Assembly: GCA_022113835.1 (NCBI GenBank)
Contig: JAILWY010000026.1
Location: 8,831,001 to 8,895,000, forward strand
Direction of reading: 5' to 3'
DNA length: 64,000 nt
Source: Atopsyche davidsoni
Taxonomy: Eukaryota; Arthropoda; Insecta; Trichoptera; Hydrobiosidae
Position 1 is the first letter of the stretch, and the number at the start of each line of letters is the position of its first letter. Shown one piece after another: positions 23,930 through 36,600 of this stretch. The notes below the pieces were generated by a model. That model did no database searches and was not told the origin of the DNA. It saw only the letters and a list, made by a program, of their open reading frames with translations. The position numbers and the translations under genes are program-made.

Positions 23930-24690
23930 GGCGGCACACCGGAATTGTCTTTTTTAATAACGAATATTTAATTGAATTGCAACTCAACCGGTGAAGGCTT
24001 AGCACTGGAAAACTAATGAGCTTGAGCAATAATTACTCAAGTTTCTGATTAAAATAAACGCTTCTTCTCTGACTCAAATAAACAATATATTATAACTTCA
24101 CATTTATCAATGATATCACACATTTGATGTAATCACAATTTGTAAAAGGTGTGATGCTTTATACAGCTTCGATATCATTTTCCCATTTATTTTAGTCTCG
24201 AATGACGTAAATAATTAACACAATATGTTAAGGTTAAAAAGGAATATGTACATAACATAATTCATTTTACACGTTTTCTTTAAAATAAAAATTGACTTCG
24301 CAAGAATATTTAGAGATTTAATATATAAGGGGCTTACATTACTCTAATTAGTTTTAATAATTTAATAATTATAAAATTACTTAAAGTGTTAAAAGAGAAT
24401 ATTAATTAACGATAAAGCATGTTTTCATTGAATATATAAATTAAAATTATACATATCCAATATAAATTGCGTTTCAACTGAGGGGTGATTTGACAGCATG
24501 TCGACTGTTGTTTGAGAAAACGTGCATTTTATTGCATAGATTTTAGTAAAATATTTTTAGATAATCCAATTCCAAGCATAATTTATTGTTGGTTTTATTT
24601 ATCTTTGATGCAATAACAATACAATCGTGAACGCTAAAGGACTATGCTAATTCCAAAATAATCGGAAGTATGCGATCTTTGTCGCGGCTG
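23930..24690. other. AT-rich spacer
   Basis: Low-complexity AT-rich DNA without a supportable gene or named repeat. Confidence 0.4.
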
Positions 24691-24699
24691 TAGGGACGC

Positions 24700-25056
24700 A
24701 CCGCACGATGCGAACTTTGACTGCAGCAGAATGCCGAGCCCTTGACCCTGATGTCTGCCATGAGAATCACCAGCAATAAAATACATAATGCGGTTATTTA
24801 TCCATATTTCTCACATCCACACAACCTGCACACAGCGGTATTGAGCACTATATTTTCGGCAGCCTAGCAGTCGTGAAATATACATGTCGCGAATTTTGAC
24901 TGCAGCAGAATGTCAAGCCCTTGACCCTGATGTCTGCCATAAGAATCACTAACAATAAAATACATCCATGTCGTCATTTTTCCGATCCATACATACACAT
25001 ATATACTCGGTACTGTTATATACTATATTTTCGGCAGTCCAATGGTCGAATAGCCC
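24700..25056. repeat. Tandem duplication, ~175-179 bp period
   Basis: GACTGCAGCAGAATG followed by CAAGCCCTTGACCCTGATGT-type sequence begins near 24710 and again near 24889. Each unit ends with ACTATATTTTCGGCAG (24847 and 25022). The copies differ by substitutions and small indels, so the duplication is not recent. The function is unknown. Confidence 0.85.
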
Positions 25057-25059
25057 CGG

Positions 25060-28000
25060 GTTAAGTTTCCTTATATTTTTGTGATTTATTAAGCTATCGA
25101 TAAAAGTTTTACTCAGAATTTAACTCACTGCACGACGCCACTGAATATTGAATTATTTCGAGTAAACCTTTCGATTAGAGTTACAGAGATCCACGTTTTT
25201 TTGTTGTTGATAGGTTAGGGACCTTGCATTTATGATCAAGGTAGAATGGAGTAATATTTTGATGAATGCTTCTAACTAGGATGAGTTTAATCTAACAGGA
25301 GTTGGCAGGATGTTTGGCACCATAGAATCCTTATCGGAGGAGTTGGACCTCACCCTTATTGACCTCGTTATTCGAAATTCCCGAGTGGGGGTCTTCTATG
25401 CTCATCGTCATTCGGCATTTCTAATTTGATCTAATCATACTTGCCATTTACACTCTCTGATTGATCGTTTTTATAACGTGCGAGATCCACGTTTATAATA
25501 ACTATCAATTTGTCCAAAAGATACGACAACGCAGTGACTGACTGCAAAACGTTTAAATCATCTACATAGCTTAATAATACATAATGCAATGCTTTGTTTT
25601 TGTCTTGGTTGATTATCGTAAAATAACATATCGATTAGATTTTTTGCTCTCTCTCAACAATGTGTTTTATCCCGCCGGTTCGAACAACTCTTCTCGTAAG
25701 ATCGCCCGTTCCCTGTGCTTAAATCTCCGATGACCCTTAGATTAACCTGCCGTCAACTCGAGGCTAGAAATCCTCTCAGACCTCCACATTAATATAGATT
25801 TATTTTGCACGAGCCATTAACTATTTCATATGAGAGGAGACCACTATTATAACTCATAAGATTTGCGAAATGAAAAAATTAAGCTATAATGCTGGTTGTC
25901 GGCGTTGGCAATGCTCAGATACTCATAAGTATCTTGGGAAGTACTAAGCTCTTAGCCCCATAAATCTAAGATTTTACCTCGATGGTGGAAGTCGTATTTG
26001 ATTTCGATACAAATAGTCTTATAGTGTTTATTATTAACCATGAATCCAATCAAATTATTAACTAACCATAAATAAGTATGGAAGTAACCAAAAGCTAACT
26101 AAAATCAATTGAGAAAGAAGCTTTTTATATGATTTTTTAGTAAGCAGAATAAAAATATCAGAGGTGTAACAAATTTAACACGCCTACAATGGCTTTCACA
26201 CGCTCACATCTACTTTATTAAGGTTTTAATGCGTATTGTTGGTTATAAAGCTTATAAAAATATCGTAAATGCCTCGAAGAGTTTTGTGCTTATGATTTCA
26301 TATCTTTTGTGCATTTGAAATTATTAAAATTACGTAATTCTTAGCTATCTCATCTTTATTTCCACTCACATGCAATGTGACTGTCAATCGAGGAGGGTTC
26401 TGTGCAAGTTTTCCCAGCCTCGATAGGACAAACAATGATCAGTGTAAAATTGATGGCGTAAGCTTCTTAATGATGCAACGCAAGAAATAATATTCTATAA
26501 TTAATTTTCAAACACATTTATATTTATTATGATTCATGTATTTGAAGAAAATACGCGGTGTCTTAAAAATTATAGTAACACTCGACGACGTAATACCTTT
26601 TCAAAGCTAAATAAAAAAAATGTAGATATTGCAGTGTATTTTTCTAAGTATTCTCGATAAGTTGCTCTGGTTTTCCACGGCGACCATATTTGATAAACGT
26701 TATTAGTTCCTTGGAAGCTGACTGCTCATGTCAGTCCCCAGGCTGCGGGGTTCGCATTGCATGCACGAGTTACATCATCGCCTGTAAATAATGCATTATT
26801 GCACCTCAGGACTATCTCCATTCGTCCTGCAGCCCACGCCCAGGGCAGATGTCTGACAAACACGGTTTTAACTCTGCCGCCTTCGTATGCGTGTTGGCGA
26901 AGAAAAACAAGATTTAGATAAGTAATACACTCGTACCTACGGTTAACGAAACACACGCAGACGTTAAATCGCCTATTAATTCAAGGTAAGATGTTGGGAT
27001 CATAGGCATGTAAGTACTAATTAAAAATGCACACCGTGTTTCAAAGCTATTGGTACCTGGAAATGAAAACTTGGTATGGTATTGAACAAATTCCCAAGAG
27101 ATTACGACCATTTTTAACAGTGACTTCTCTCGTTTTTCAGGGATTTCATTAGGCCACATTTGTCTGGCCACAATCTGAAGAACCCCTTGACTATTCATAA
27201 TTGTTGTTCAAATGTGAAATATTACAAATTAAACCATTCAGTCGTGGACAAACGCCTGTATTATTTATAAATAGTTTCAAAATCAAAACGGATAGATACC
27301 ATAAATATGGCTCATGGAATTCGCTCGGCTTCAAGGAGTCCCCGAGAGCCTTCCCAGGGGCTGTTTGGTACCTGAGATTACCGATTAATTACTGCACATA
27401 TAGCATTTCACTAATTACGGGACTTGTTTAATATGTTACCATTAGATACGCATCTTTATTGCGCTGCAGTCGGGAGTTCCTACATAAGTGATATAAGATG
27501 TTGCTCTAATTGGAAACCAGTAAGAATATATTCTCTATCCGAACAAATAAGTGTTTATAAATTTCGTAGTACTTTTAAAAATACGTCAAGTGCTTTTAAA
27601 ATTAAATATATCAATTAATTCACAAGACTTCAATTACAATGTTTTATTATGTACGCGAATAGTTTTTTATAATAAAAATAATCCCCGATTTGTTTTTTTA
27701 AATTTGTAACATAAAATATAGTTAGCCATTTTTTACTTTTCTGTGATTTTGTATATTTAGAAATAAAAATGTATTTTTTTTTTAAATATTTAAGTATTAT
27801 GTAAAGGTCTGTATAAAGGTCACGGAGTTTGGGGTAGATGGTTTCGAGTGTCCGCTAAGCAGCCCTTTTCAGTGTTCACATGCTATAAATAGATACTCGG
27901 CGTGTGATTGTGTTTCTCACTAAGAATTCGCCCAGAAAGCCTTCGTAGCGCAGATTCCTTTGTCGTAGTGTTGGCAAAAAGAGCAACTCCGGCCGCCCCA

Positions 28001-28490
28001 TTGTGAGGGGAAATGAAGCCCCGGCGAGTGCCGCGGTCTTTGTCTAAATCGGTATAATAGCCGTCCACATTTACACTGAAAACCGGCTAGATTTCAAAGG
28101 CGCATGTTTGTATGAAGGTATACGATCTGCAGATCTGAATAAGTAGCGATCCGTGCATATAATAGTATAAGGTTTGATTAGATTCATCGAGAGTGCGAAC
28201 TACATTGTAAAATTTTTAAATAATAATATAACTATTTTATTAATATAAAGTGTGTAGTTGTAAAGTATACCTGAGGTAGCTACTGTTCCTTTGCAACTAT
28301 TTAGTCAGTTTACCCTCTTGTTTTGTTTTTGCTTTTGTCCTTGTTATCTAGTTCTAAGTTATTTGTTTATCAAATCATGCACTCTCATATCAAAAACAGG
28401 GTTTTTACTGATATTTTCCTTACATAAACGAAAATAATGATATACATGTACGCTACCACCTAAGCCACATTGTAAGTTGTTGATGCAAGC
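25060..28490. other. Intergenic desert with several higher-GC islands
   Basis: No gene found. Complex islands of more balanced composition lie at about 25640-25800, 26360-26460, 26700-27000, 27300-27480 and 27880-28080. That at 26700-26900 carries homeodomain/POU-like AT cores (AATAATGCATTATTG). In such AT-rich DNA these islands resemble conserved non-coding elements. A - strand frame at 25668-25723 (KHRERAILREELFEP) may be a small retroelement fragment. Confidence 0.35.
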
Positions 28491-29098
28491 TACCCACTGT
28501 GTGACAACTACAGCGACGATGCAGAGCATGCCCTCCTCAACTGCCGAGCAATCGAGGTGGATCGATGGCGACTTCGGAACAGTCTGAACAGCGGACGAGC
28601 TGGTGCCATTCATGCTCAAGGACCAGCGAGCTCGGGACGGAGTCGTCTCCTTTGCTGAGAATACTATGCCTCGAAGGGAGGAGCTCGAGAGGCAACGCTA
28701 GCTAGGCCCCAGAGCTCCGACCCGAGGAGAAGCCCACGGACACGAGAATAACGGCGCTAAATAGGATCGAGACCTGAAAACCACGACGAAACACCATTTT
28801 CTTTATTTTTCAGCGCATCATGGAGACGCTTTCTCCATAGATAGACAGGGATGAATGTCAGAGATGAATAGAAGGGAGGGGGAGGTAGACTGGTGAACAC
28901 CCCTTCACGAATGAATGAATTGTTTGTGCATGTTTTTAAATAGTATTTAAACAATTAAAGACCAGCTGCCCAGGGCCGACAGTATAAAAAAAAATAAAAG
29001 GGGACAGGGGATACCCACACACCGTATTGTAATAACCATAGCCCTAAGAACTATTGTAAATTTACTAAATGAAAAATAAAGAATCTTGTATAGCAATT
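28490..29098 (+). mobile_element. R1-like non-LTR retrotransposon, 3' end fragment
   Basis: The + strand encodes the tail of a LINE reverse-transcriptase ORF. A zinc-knuckle-like CDN...DDAEHALLNC is followed by EVDRWRLRNSLN and, after a frame change, VPFMLKDQRARDGVVSFAEN, then MPRREELERQR and a stop at about 28700. This C...H...C block plus the 'GVVSFAE' tail is typical of the R1/Jockey-group C-terminus. The 3'UTR includes an A-rich tract at about 28985-28999 and AATAAA near 29076. It is truncated at the 5' end and frameshifted, so inactive. Confidence 0.7.
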
Positions 29099-29329
29099 TA
29101 ATTTATTATTATTATCGTTGCCTAAACCGCGTTGAACCATATCGATAGCTTGTAATTATATAATTAGATAAAACCTACAACTGGTAAATTATTTGCGACC
29201 TTCAATCAAAGGTTAATCATTTATAATATAAACTATCGATTTTATATATAAAAAAAATATTATTGAAATCTGTCAACCCCGATAGTTTATGGCTTTCGAA
29301 TTGGCTATGCAACATTTTGACAGTAGTGA

Positions 29330-29690
29330 ATCAAGACCGCTTCGGCGCGGTTCGGGTAGTCACGTGTTGCGGATTTCAAGCCACGTGCTCGATTCGAAGC
29401 GGGTTCAATCCGCGGCCGTGTTAACTTCGTCTTTCGGCTTCGCAAGATATCTGCATGTCTAATTAAGATGAATTATTCGCCGATGGCCGGAGTGGCCGGA
29501 GTGGCCGGAGTGGCCGGAGGTCGCCCGCAAGGCCGCCGGTCGTGGGCCGTCGGACGTGACTCCGTGGAAACGAGCGTCGCTCGGTGAGTGCTTTACTCCC
29601 ACACTCTGGATCTAGGAATTGATATCTCGAGCCTTTGTGCGTTCGCTGAAAGTGTAACAATGTGTTCTGTGGAGAATACTTCTGAATGCA
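29330..29690. promoter_or_regulatory. GC-rich island with 9-bp minisatellite
   Basis: A CpG-rich block in AT-rich DNA. It holds four perfect copies of TGGCCGGAG (29484-29519), two CACGTG E-boxes (about 29360 and 29382) and several CGATTCGAAGCGGGTTC-like inverted strings. No credible coding frame is seen; a regulatory element or a promoter of an unseen transcript is possible. Confidence 0.3.
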
Positions 29691-29699
29691 GTTGGGAAA

Positions 29700-32600
29700 T
29701 GTAAAGACAGCTCTATTTGGGATATAAGACCTTCGCCACGATGATGGCTTTTAATGATTGATAGTGCATTGTACTACGTTATTTTAATATTATGACATTA
29801 GTTTATAATTAAGCAATTATACTGCCTTATGCCCTGGCCTCGTTAATTTTCGTTAAGCAAATCATGGCCAGTTTTTTTTTTCAAAACATACAATATGTAA
29901 CAATAAAAACGAAATTATTTTGTGTGTACTACAATTATAAAGGTTCCTATTAAAATCAAATTTGTTGAGATTTAGAAAACATGCAATATTTTTATATAAT
30001 TGGAAAAATTACTTATAATTCAATTATTTCACTGAACAATGTGATGCAAGCAGTAAGTGTAGGTAGAGATTTTATTAAATACATTTTATTAGATACATTT
30101 TACAAGTTTCTGAGCCATTCTTCCGAGGCCACATAAGTATTTTCCGGTTTGCCCGTAGGTACCCCGATGAGTAATATTATTTTAACACGTCCGCGGTGTC
30201 CGTGCCCTAAAACGGATCCCGCCACATTACGAGCGAGTGGTAGCAGCATGACTGTGTTGTAAGTTTGCTCTCGAGTGTGGGCAGACGGAGATGCATAATT
30301 TCATACGGTCAACGATCGAGCCCAAAGCCGAGGTCCTTGTCCTGCGGGTCAAAGTCATCCTCGCGGACCTCGCCGCGCCCGGACAGCGCGGGAGGGCGGC
30401 TTTCTTCTTATTATATTAACTATTAGATTTTAGAAAATCTCTGCTACTCGTAGTCCTTGCAACATATTACTTACACATTGAATACATACTATTTTTAGGG
30501 CATTTATTGTCACGCCTAGTCTATTCGTTACGAGTCCAGGCTATCACTGTAGTTATGACGTCGCAATAATTTCAATTGAAGATATTGCAATTTTTAATAC
30601 ATTTAAATTATGGACAATGTCATGGTTACATCATAATTTACATGAATATAATCTAGTAAATGACTCACTCGTAGACAAGTCTGATTTGTGTTAGCACAAA
30701 TATATTATTTTTTTTAGAAAGTAGAAAGAGTTTGACTCAATTAAAGTCGAACTTTGATCTACAAGAAAAAAAAAATCTAGATATAACAATTTTGAAACCT
30801 GTTTGCTCTAAGAGTGACATATTTTATTTCATTCAATAGATATGCAAGCATTTTTCTGCTTTGAATTTGATGTGGATGTGTATTGGGAGCAATTGAACAA
30901 TACTTCATATGAAATTTTTGTATATTTACTAGAGCCTAGGGTGGTCAAGATGTCATCTATTATTTAAAGCATAGTTTTTTATTTTAATTTTTAAACTACT
31001 TTTTTTGAACTATCTCTTCGGCATTTTTGGCCCAAACATAGAAGTTTTTTTATTAATAATATGAAAAGTCTTAAAATTTTATAAAAGGAAGTATACAATG
31101 TCGTGCGTGTGTGCATAACGAAAATGCATAACGAAAATAAATAATGCATAACGAAAATAATTTGTTATTTTCTGAATAGTCACTTCTAAAAATACACCCA
31201 TTCGCTACACTTGAAACAAAAAGTACAATTCTCTTTTGGAAATAATTCATTTTAACAGATGTTGGCATTGTTGCGATTTCTATTTGCGAAATAAACAAGA
31301 TTACTTGTAGCTGCGTCTGCCAAGTTTTTATTCTCACTGTAAATAAAAACAGGTGTGTTTTCTTTGATGTCGCGTTTTTAATACGATTCATAATTGAAAA
31401 CAGAATTTCACGTATTTAAAGTAAATCTAAGTATTGAATTTATAACATTTTAAAATACACTTAATATTATTATACACTTCTCTATCCGCGTTGTCACGAA
31501 TGATGCTTCGAAATTAATGTTAATTTCTCATTTTGCACGATTTATCTAAATAAAATTTAAAGTCCCATGCTATGAAATATTTTTTTATAATAAATCTAAA
31601 TTGTACTATAAATACTTAAACAATTTCAATGCATTTATAATTCTTTCATAAACAAGTAACAGTCTGGTAAGAGCTTAAACATTTTGTAACCTGTTCTGTT
31701 TTTTATGTTTTTTTTTTACCCACTTTAAACCCTTTAATTATATATGTATTTACTAAAAAGGAAATAGCTTATCCCTTATCTTTATCGACTCTGTAGCAAT
31801 ATAATATAATTTTCTTCTTTTTATCTCTGTTTATAATCGCCGTTGCTTGAACGAGTGTTCGTTCAGATTAAAAGTGGTGGTTTTGTTTGTTGGGGTGCTG
31901 TTAAGGTACTGATGTAAATCGCAGGTGGGTTGTTTCTTTTGAAGCTGTCTCATCTCGAGTCAAATTTACCGCCCGCTGTTCCTTTAATGTTGTTGCCAAA
32001 ATTTACACGGCAAGGCCGCTGTGCACTCTCTCATAATGAATTGAGATATTTTCATTTTGGAGCTGCGTTAAATGTTGGTATTTGCTTTTAAGGTACACAT
32101 TTGGTATGCCTTATTTATAGCAGTGATTTAAAAGACTCAAAAGAGGGATCTGATAATGATCAAAAAGATATTATTTCAAAACGATTCAACATTTTTTACT
32201 GGCCATTAAATATGCTATAAGCAACATTTTTGTCCAATAAATTAGAATCTACCGATATTAAACTGAAAATAAAAGTGATAGAGCATTAAATTTACATTCT
32301 ATGAAAAAACGCGTAAGACTTCCTTTTAAAGTCTATGCAGTGAGACATCAGAATATGCTGATAATCAAACAGATCAATTTTTATTATGTTTAATAGGAAT
32401 TAAGTTATAAAAATAAGTCTAAAACGTAATTAATTTAACCAGTATCATGATAATGGTTTATGGGATAACCTATCCGTGACCTTTTTTGCAAGCGAAAAAA
32501 ATTGCTTATTTCTATAGGAACTTTTACGTGCTGATCAAAATCGATTAGGTATCATGTAATGAATCGCAAAGGCTTCGGTGATCAATGTCAAATTCTTTTT

Positions 32601-33190
32601 TAATGAGTTCCACCCAGCCTGGCCCCGGAGAATATCCGAGCAGATTCGTCATATCGCTTCGCCCACACGCGCCGCGCAGAGGCCGACCCGCGGAGGACTG
32701 ATCTCGATCAATAATGGACAGAATCGGGATCAGCGCATCTGTCAATAACCGACAGTGCATTCGTTAAAACCCATTTTTAGTATCCCAACAACCATTTTTA
32801 TTCAAATAATGCAGTCGTGTGGATCGATCGATTGAGGGACATCGTCTTCAAACGAGGAGTCCATCAACTAATTATTTGCGCTTATATCTGAAGTATTTTG
32901 GTAAACCTTGATAACAAAGATTTTTTTTAATATTTCTATCAGGACTTATTTATAATTTGTTTAATGAGTATACGTACTAGTATACTATGTATGATTGATT
33001 GGTCGATTATATTTTTCGATTAGTATGACAGAGTAATGAACATAAAAAATAAATAGCACTCTATTCGTCACTCGTGCAGCTGCTTAGGTGGTACTACGTA
33101 CAATGTGATTTAAAATTATAGAGAGTGCAAAATACAATGGATAGAATTTCTCTGAACGAACATACTATGATTCAAGTGAAATTGTCTATG
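29700..33190. other. Intergenic desert
   Basis: No gene found. Islands of higher GC lie at about 30150-30420, 31840-32060 and 32580-32860. Three copies of GCATAACGAAAA lie at 31112-31160. The AT-rich remainder shows nothing I can name. Confidence 0.35.
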
Positions 33191-33316
33191 CATACCCTAG
33201 GCCGGGTAATTATACCGTCATGGTAGCGTCGTCGGCAGATCAGCGCGCTTTGACCTTTGCGCGTGCATTGTGCTCGGCGGCTCGGCGCGAGGACCGCCCT
33301 CTGCCAGTGGGCGGCT

Positions 33317-33436
33317 CGCCCCCTCCACCCCCTTAGCCCCCTCTGCCTCTTCGCCCCCTCTGCCCCTTCGCCCCCTCTGCCCCTCTGCCCCTTCGCCCCC
33401 TCCACCCTCTCCGCCCCCTCCGCCTCCTCCGCCCGC
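33317..33436. repeat. C-rich minisatellite
   Basis: Degenerate units of about 17-18 bases (CGCCCCCTCTGCCCCTT) repeat in a pure CT-biased block. The complementary strand is strongly G-rich, with runs that could form G-quadruplexes. The Pro/Ser or Gly/Glu-rich frames here are products of the repeat. Confidence 0.8.
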
Positions 33437-33594
33437 AGGCGACGGGCACACGCACCCTCCGGCGCCCACTCGATACGCCATCCTCTAATCTCCTGATTAA
33501 TCGAGGTGCTCTTGCAATACCTTGTGCAGCTTTTAAATCTGAACAAACTGGCGAAAATCCAAAATTATGACTCTTAGTCATTTTTTTGCTTTTT

Positions 33595-33687
33595 AAGCGC
33601 ACTACACTCGGAGCAACATAACTGACAGCCGACCAACAAATCGTTATCGGCCTTTGTCAGTTGTAATGTTACGAGTGTAGTGCGCTT
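33595..33687. repeat. 93-bp hairpin / foldback
   Basis: AAGCGCACTACACTCG at 33595-33610 is the exact inverse of CGAGTGTAGTGCGCTT at 33672-33687. Inside, AACTGACA and GCCGA also pair, with a loop of about 20 bases. The size and shape fit either a small MITE or a pre-miRNA-like hairpin. I recognise no known miRNA in it. Confidence 0.7.
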
Positions 33688-33699
33688 TACGCGGACTTA

Positions 33700-36600
33700 T
33701 TTGCGAGAGTGTAATTCTATAGTGGAAATGACATGTTATATACTTTGACTTTACTTCATTTGCAATAAAGATTATAATAAAAATACATATTGTATTTGCG
33801 AACGGACGAAGTAGTGCCTAAAATGATGTTACCTCGTCTGTCGACTAATATACTATACTGATATACCATAAGCAGCAAAAGCTCCATAGTACGATGAGCG
33901 TTATCTCATAGCTAAATAATATTCGTAATGAATATGTATTACTGTAGATTAGATCAGTCCGCCCTGAATTGCATATTTTTTGCGTCTTCTGCTCGGGAAT
34001 ATCGCGTTTCATTCCTGCTGTCTACCACGCTTGTGTTATCTTGTCTGGACATCAGGAATGTTGTATTTTTTTAAACCACAATTGATCGATCCAGTTTATA
34101 TGAAGGTATGCATTTTGGATGTCACTAATATTAAAGAGTCTTTATTTATAATATAAAATATAATTTATTATAAAATATTACCATAGCTCAAAAGGGATAT
34201 ACTTTGTTTTTGCTATTACTCACAAATATATTATGATAATACTTATCTTTAGTGTGACTATACTTAAGTATATAGAAATGTTGCCCGTAGAAAATACAAG
34301 GTATACATTATCTAAATTGATTTTTTTTGTATAATTTTATTTTAATATTAAAGCTAAAAACAAAATTAGTGATAAATGCCGACAATAGACGTTGTTTTTG
34401 TTTTATCATTACTTGGGGCGAAATATTAATAAAATTATGCAAGCTTCACCCACATTATTAATTCACTACTTAAGAGCGATTATTTCCAAGAATGGCGGAT
34501 TTGAGTTAGACATTCTGAAAAAACTGAAATGGCAACATAGATTTTTTTTAATAATGAAACTCCACTTATAAATGTTCCCTAACATTTAAAGGTAAAAATA
34601 ATAAACACGCAATATTTTTTTTTTAATAAAAACGGATTTCAAATATTTTTTGTTTGTTTGTTTGTCTTCTCTAATTTCAATCAGTGCGAATCCTTTTTTT
34701 AGAGGTTCTAAAAATAACACCATATTTCTTTCTTTTCCTCGGCCTCTATCTTCAGGTAGTATCCAAACAGGTTTCCAACCTGATAAAACTTTTCACCTGA
34801 AATCCAAGAAGTCAAGTGACTCACAGTGCGAGGACCCTTGTACGGTAACATCACTTCTTTTCGCTCACCGCCACTTCCCACGAGCCGGCAATTCGTTATT
34901 TACGAGGATAGAAAAATAAAAAGTCCGAAGTGTTTGGTTTATGTGACCATAATAATATTTTGATTAAAGCGATCAGGCCATATGGTCTTTGGAGACCCAT
35001 AGATCACACATTTTCCAGTGGTTCAGCAAGGACGCTGTAAATCTTAATTATTTTAAAAATATTGATGGTTATATTGTGACATTGAAACGAAATTCTTAGG
35101 GAACGTTTGCAATGCAAGCACTTTCATATATCATATGTGTTAATGTATAATTTTGAAATTTTAATCACTGTAATACGATGTCGATTGAAAATAAAATAAA
35201 TTATGAAAACTTCTTTTATTAGTATTCAGGCACTAGTTAACCATCAAGATATTTCAAGGAAAATGTAAGAATCCACCATTACGGATACAAATACAATTGC
35301 AAGCTCGGAGTAGTACGCTTGACTTGAGTTTATTAAAAAGTATTATTTTTTCATTTGAAGAATCCTACTCACGACTGCATGAAAAAAATCATTATTTTGA
35401 CGGATCATTTTTGATACACAGACCTACCACCGTCGTGGGAGAGAGCATGACTATCAAGATGCTCTGTGCATTGCCCTCATTGTTCAAGCAGCCTACACAC
35501 GAAGCTTAATAACTGACAACCGATTTGAAATTAAACAATAGTGTCCTGTTGATCTGTGTTATTTTTTATAGTTTAGCCTAGGCGAGCAAAGCAAAAGTGG
35601 GCTCTGTTGGCCAGTAACCGTTTGGTTGTCGGTTGTGTCGCGGCGTGTAGAGGCAGCTTCATGAGCAGGCGCCCCTGCGCGTGGGCGCTTCAGCGCGAGA
35701 AGGCGCTCAGTCACTTGCGATTATCCTTGCAATGTGGATTAATTACATTGTGATTTTTTTCTAATTAAATACAAACGCATAGGTGTATTCAATTTTATTA
35801 CTTATTTACATACTATTTTTGTTTTTTCTTCTTTCATTAATTATTAATTCTTACAAATTTATTTAGGTTATTAATTATATAAATGTATTTTGAGTCTATC
35901 AAGTAATGAAGCATTTTGAAGTATTTTGATGACGTCATATAAATTAGTTTTTTTTGTTGTTGATGAAATTCAAACATCGCTGTTTGGTTTTTTTCCCAGA
36001 GGGCTTACCATTAACTTACTTAGGTAAATAAAATCGATAAAAAAATATCTGAGAAAATAATCAATCTAAGTGGAAGATTTATTACTAAATGATCTGTGAT
36101 TTGAATATGATGCATACAATGTTAAACGCTACGAAATAAAATAGACACACTTACTAATAATAATTAGGATTTTGATTTTTGACTATAAATTTAATCAAGT
36201 TCTACCTCCAACCTTTTGCAGTATTAAAGTATACTCATATATCTCGACATATCTATACTGTTATCTTTGTTCTCTTAGCTTTGGCGCCTGACAAACAAAT
36301 TGGAGATCTAGTATTACGATAGGTATATTTTTGTATGTTACTTGAGGTAAAAGTTTTATTATATGGAGAATTCACTAATCCGTTCATTACAATGTTTGCC
36401 TATGATAAAATCTAAGAATTAAATATGATTTACCAGCAATACACTGTGGCATTTGAATGTTGGGTGTAATAATATTACAACTGGACTGTTTATTTGACCA
36501 GCCGTTTGCGTGGGGTTGAGGTTATAATTTATTATTCACCATTACGATGGCCATGATCATGAATACATGGTCAAGTCATACGCGGTATTGTCATTTTGTT

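Noticed and set aside
28268..28285. TGAGGTAGCTACTG, superficially like let-7
   Set aside because: It matches only the first eight bases or so, and no hairpin partner is present.
30310..30400. A - strand frame ending EDDFDPQDKDLGFGLDR and a stop, looking like a protein C-terminus
   Set aside because: The sequence before it on that strand is purine-rich with no usable acceptor, and the + strand is equally open across the same GC-rich patch. Without an upstream exon I treat it as part of a GC island.
33172..33602. Overlapping Pro- or Gly/Glu-rich frames on both strands
   Set aside because: They are products of the C-rich minisatellite; all frames are open because the repeat contains no stop.
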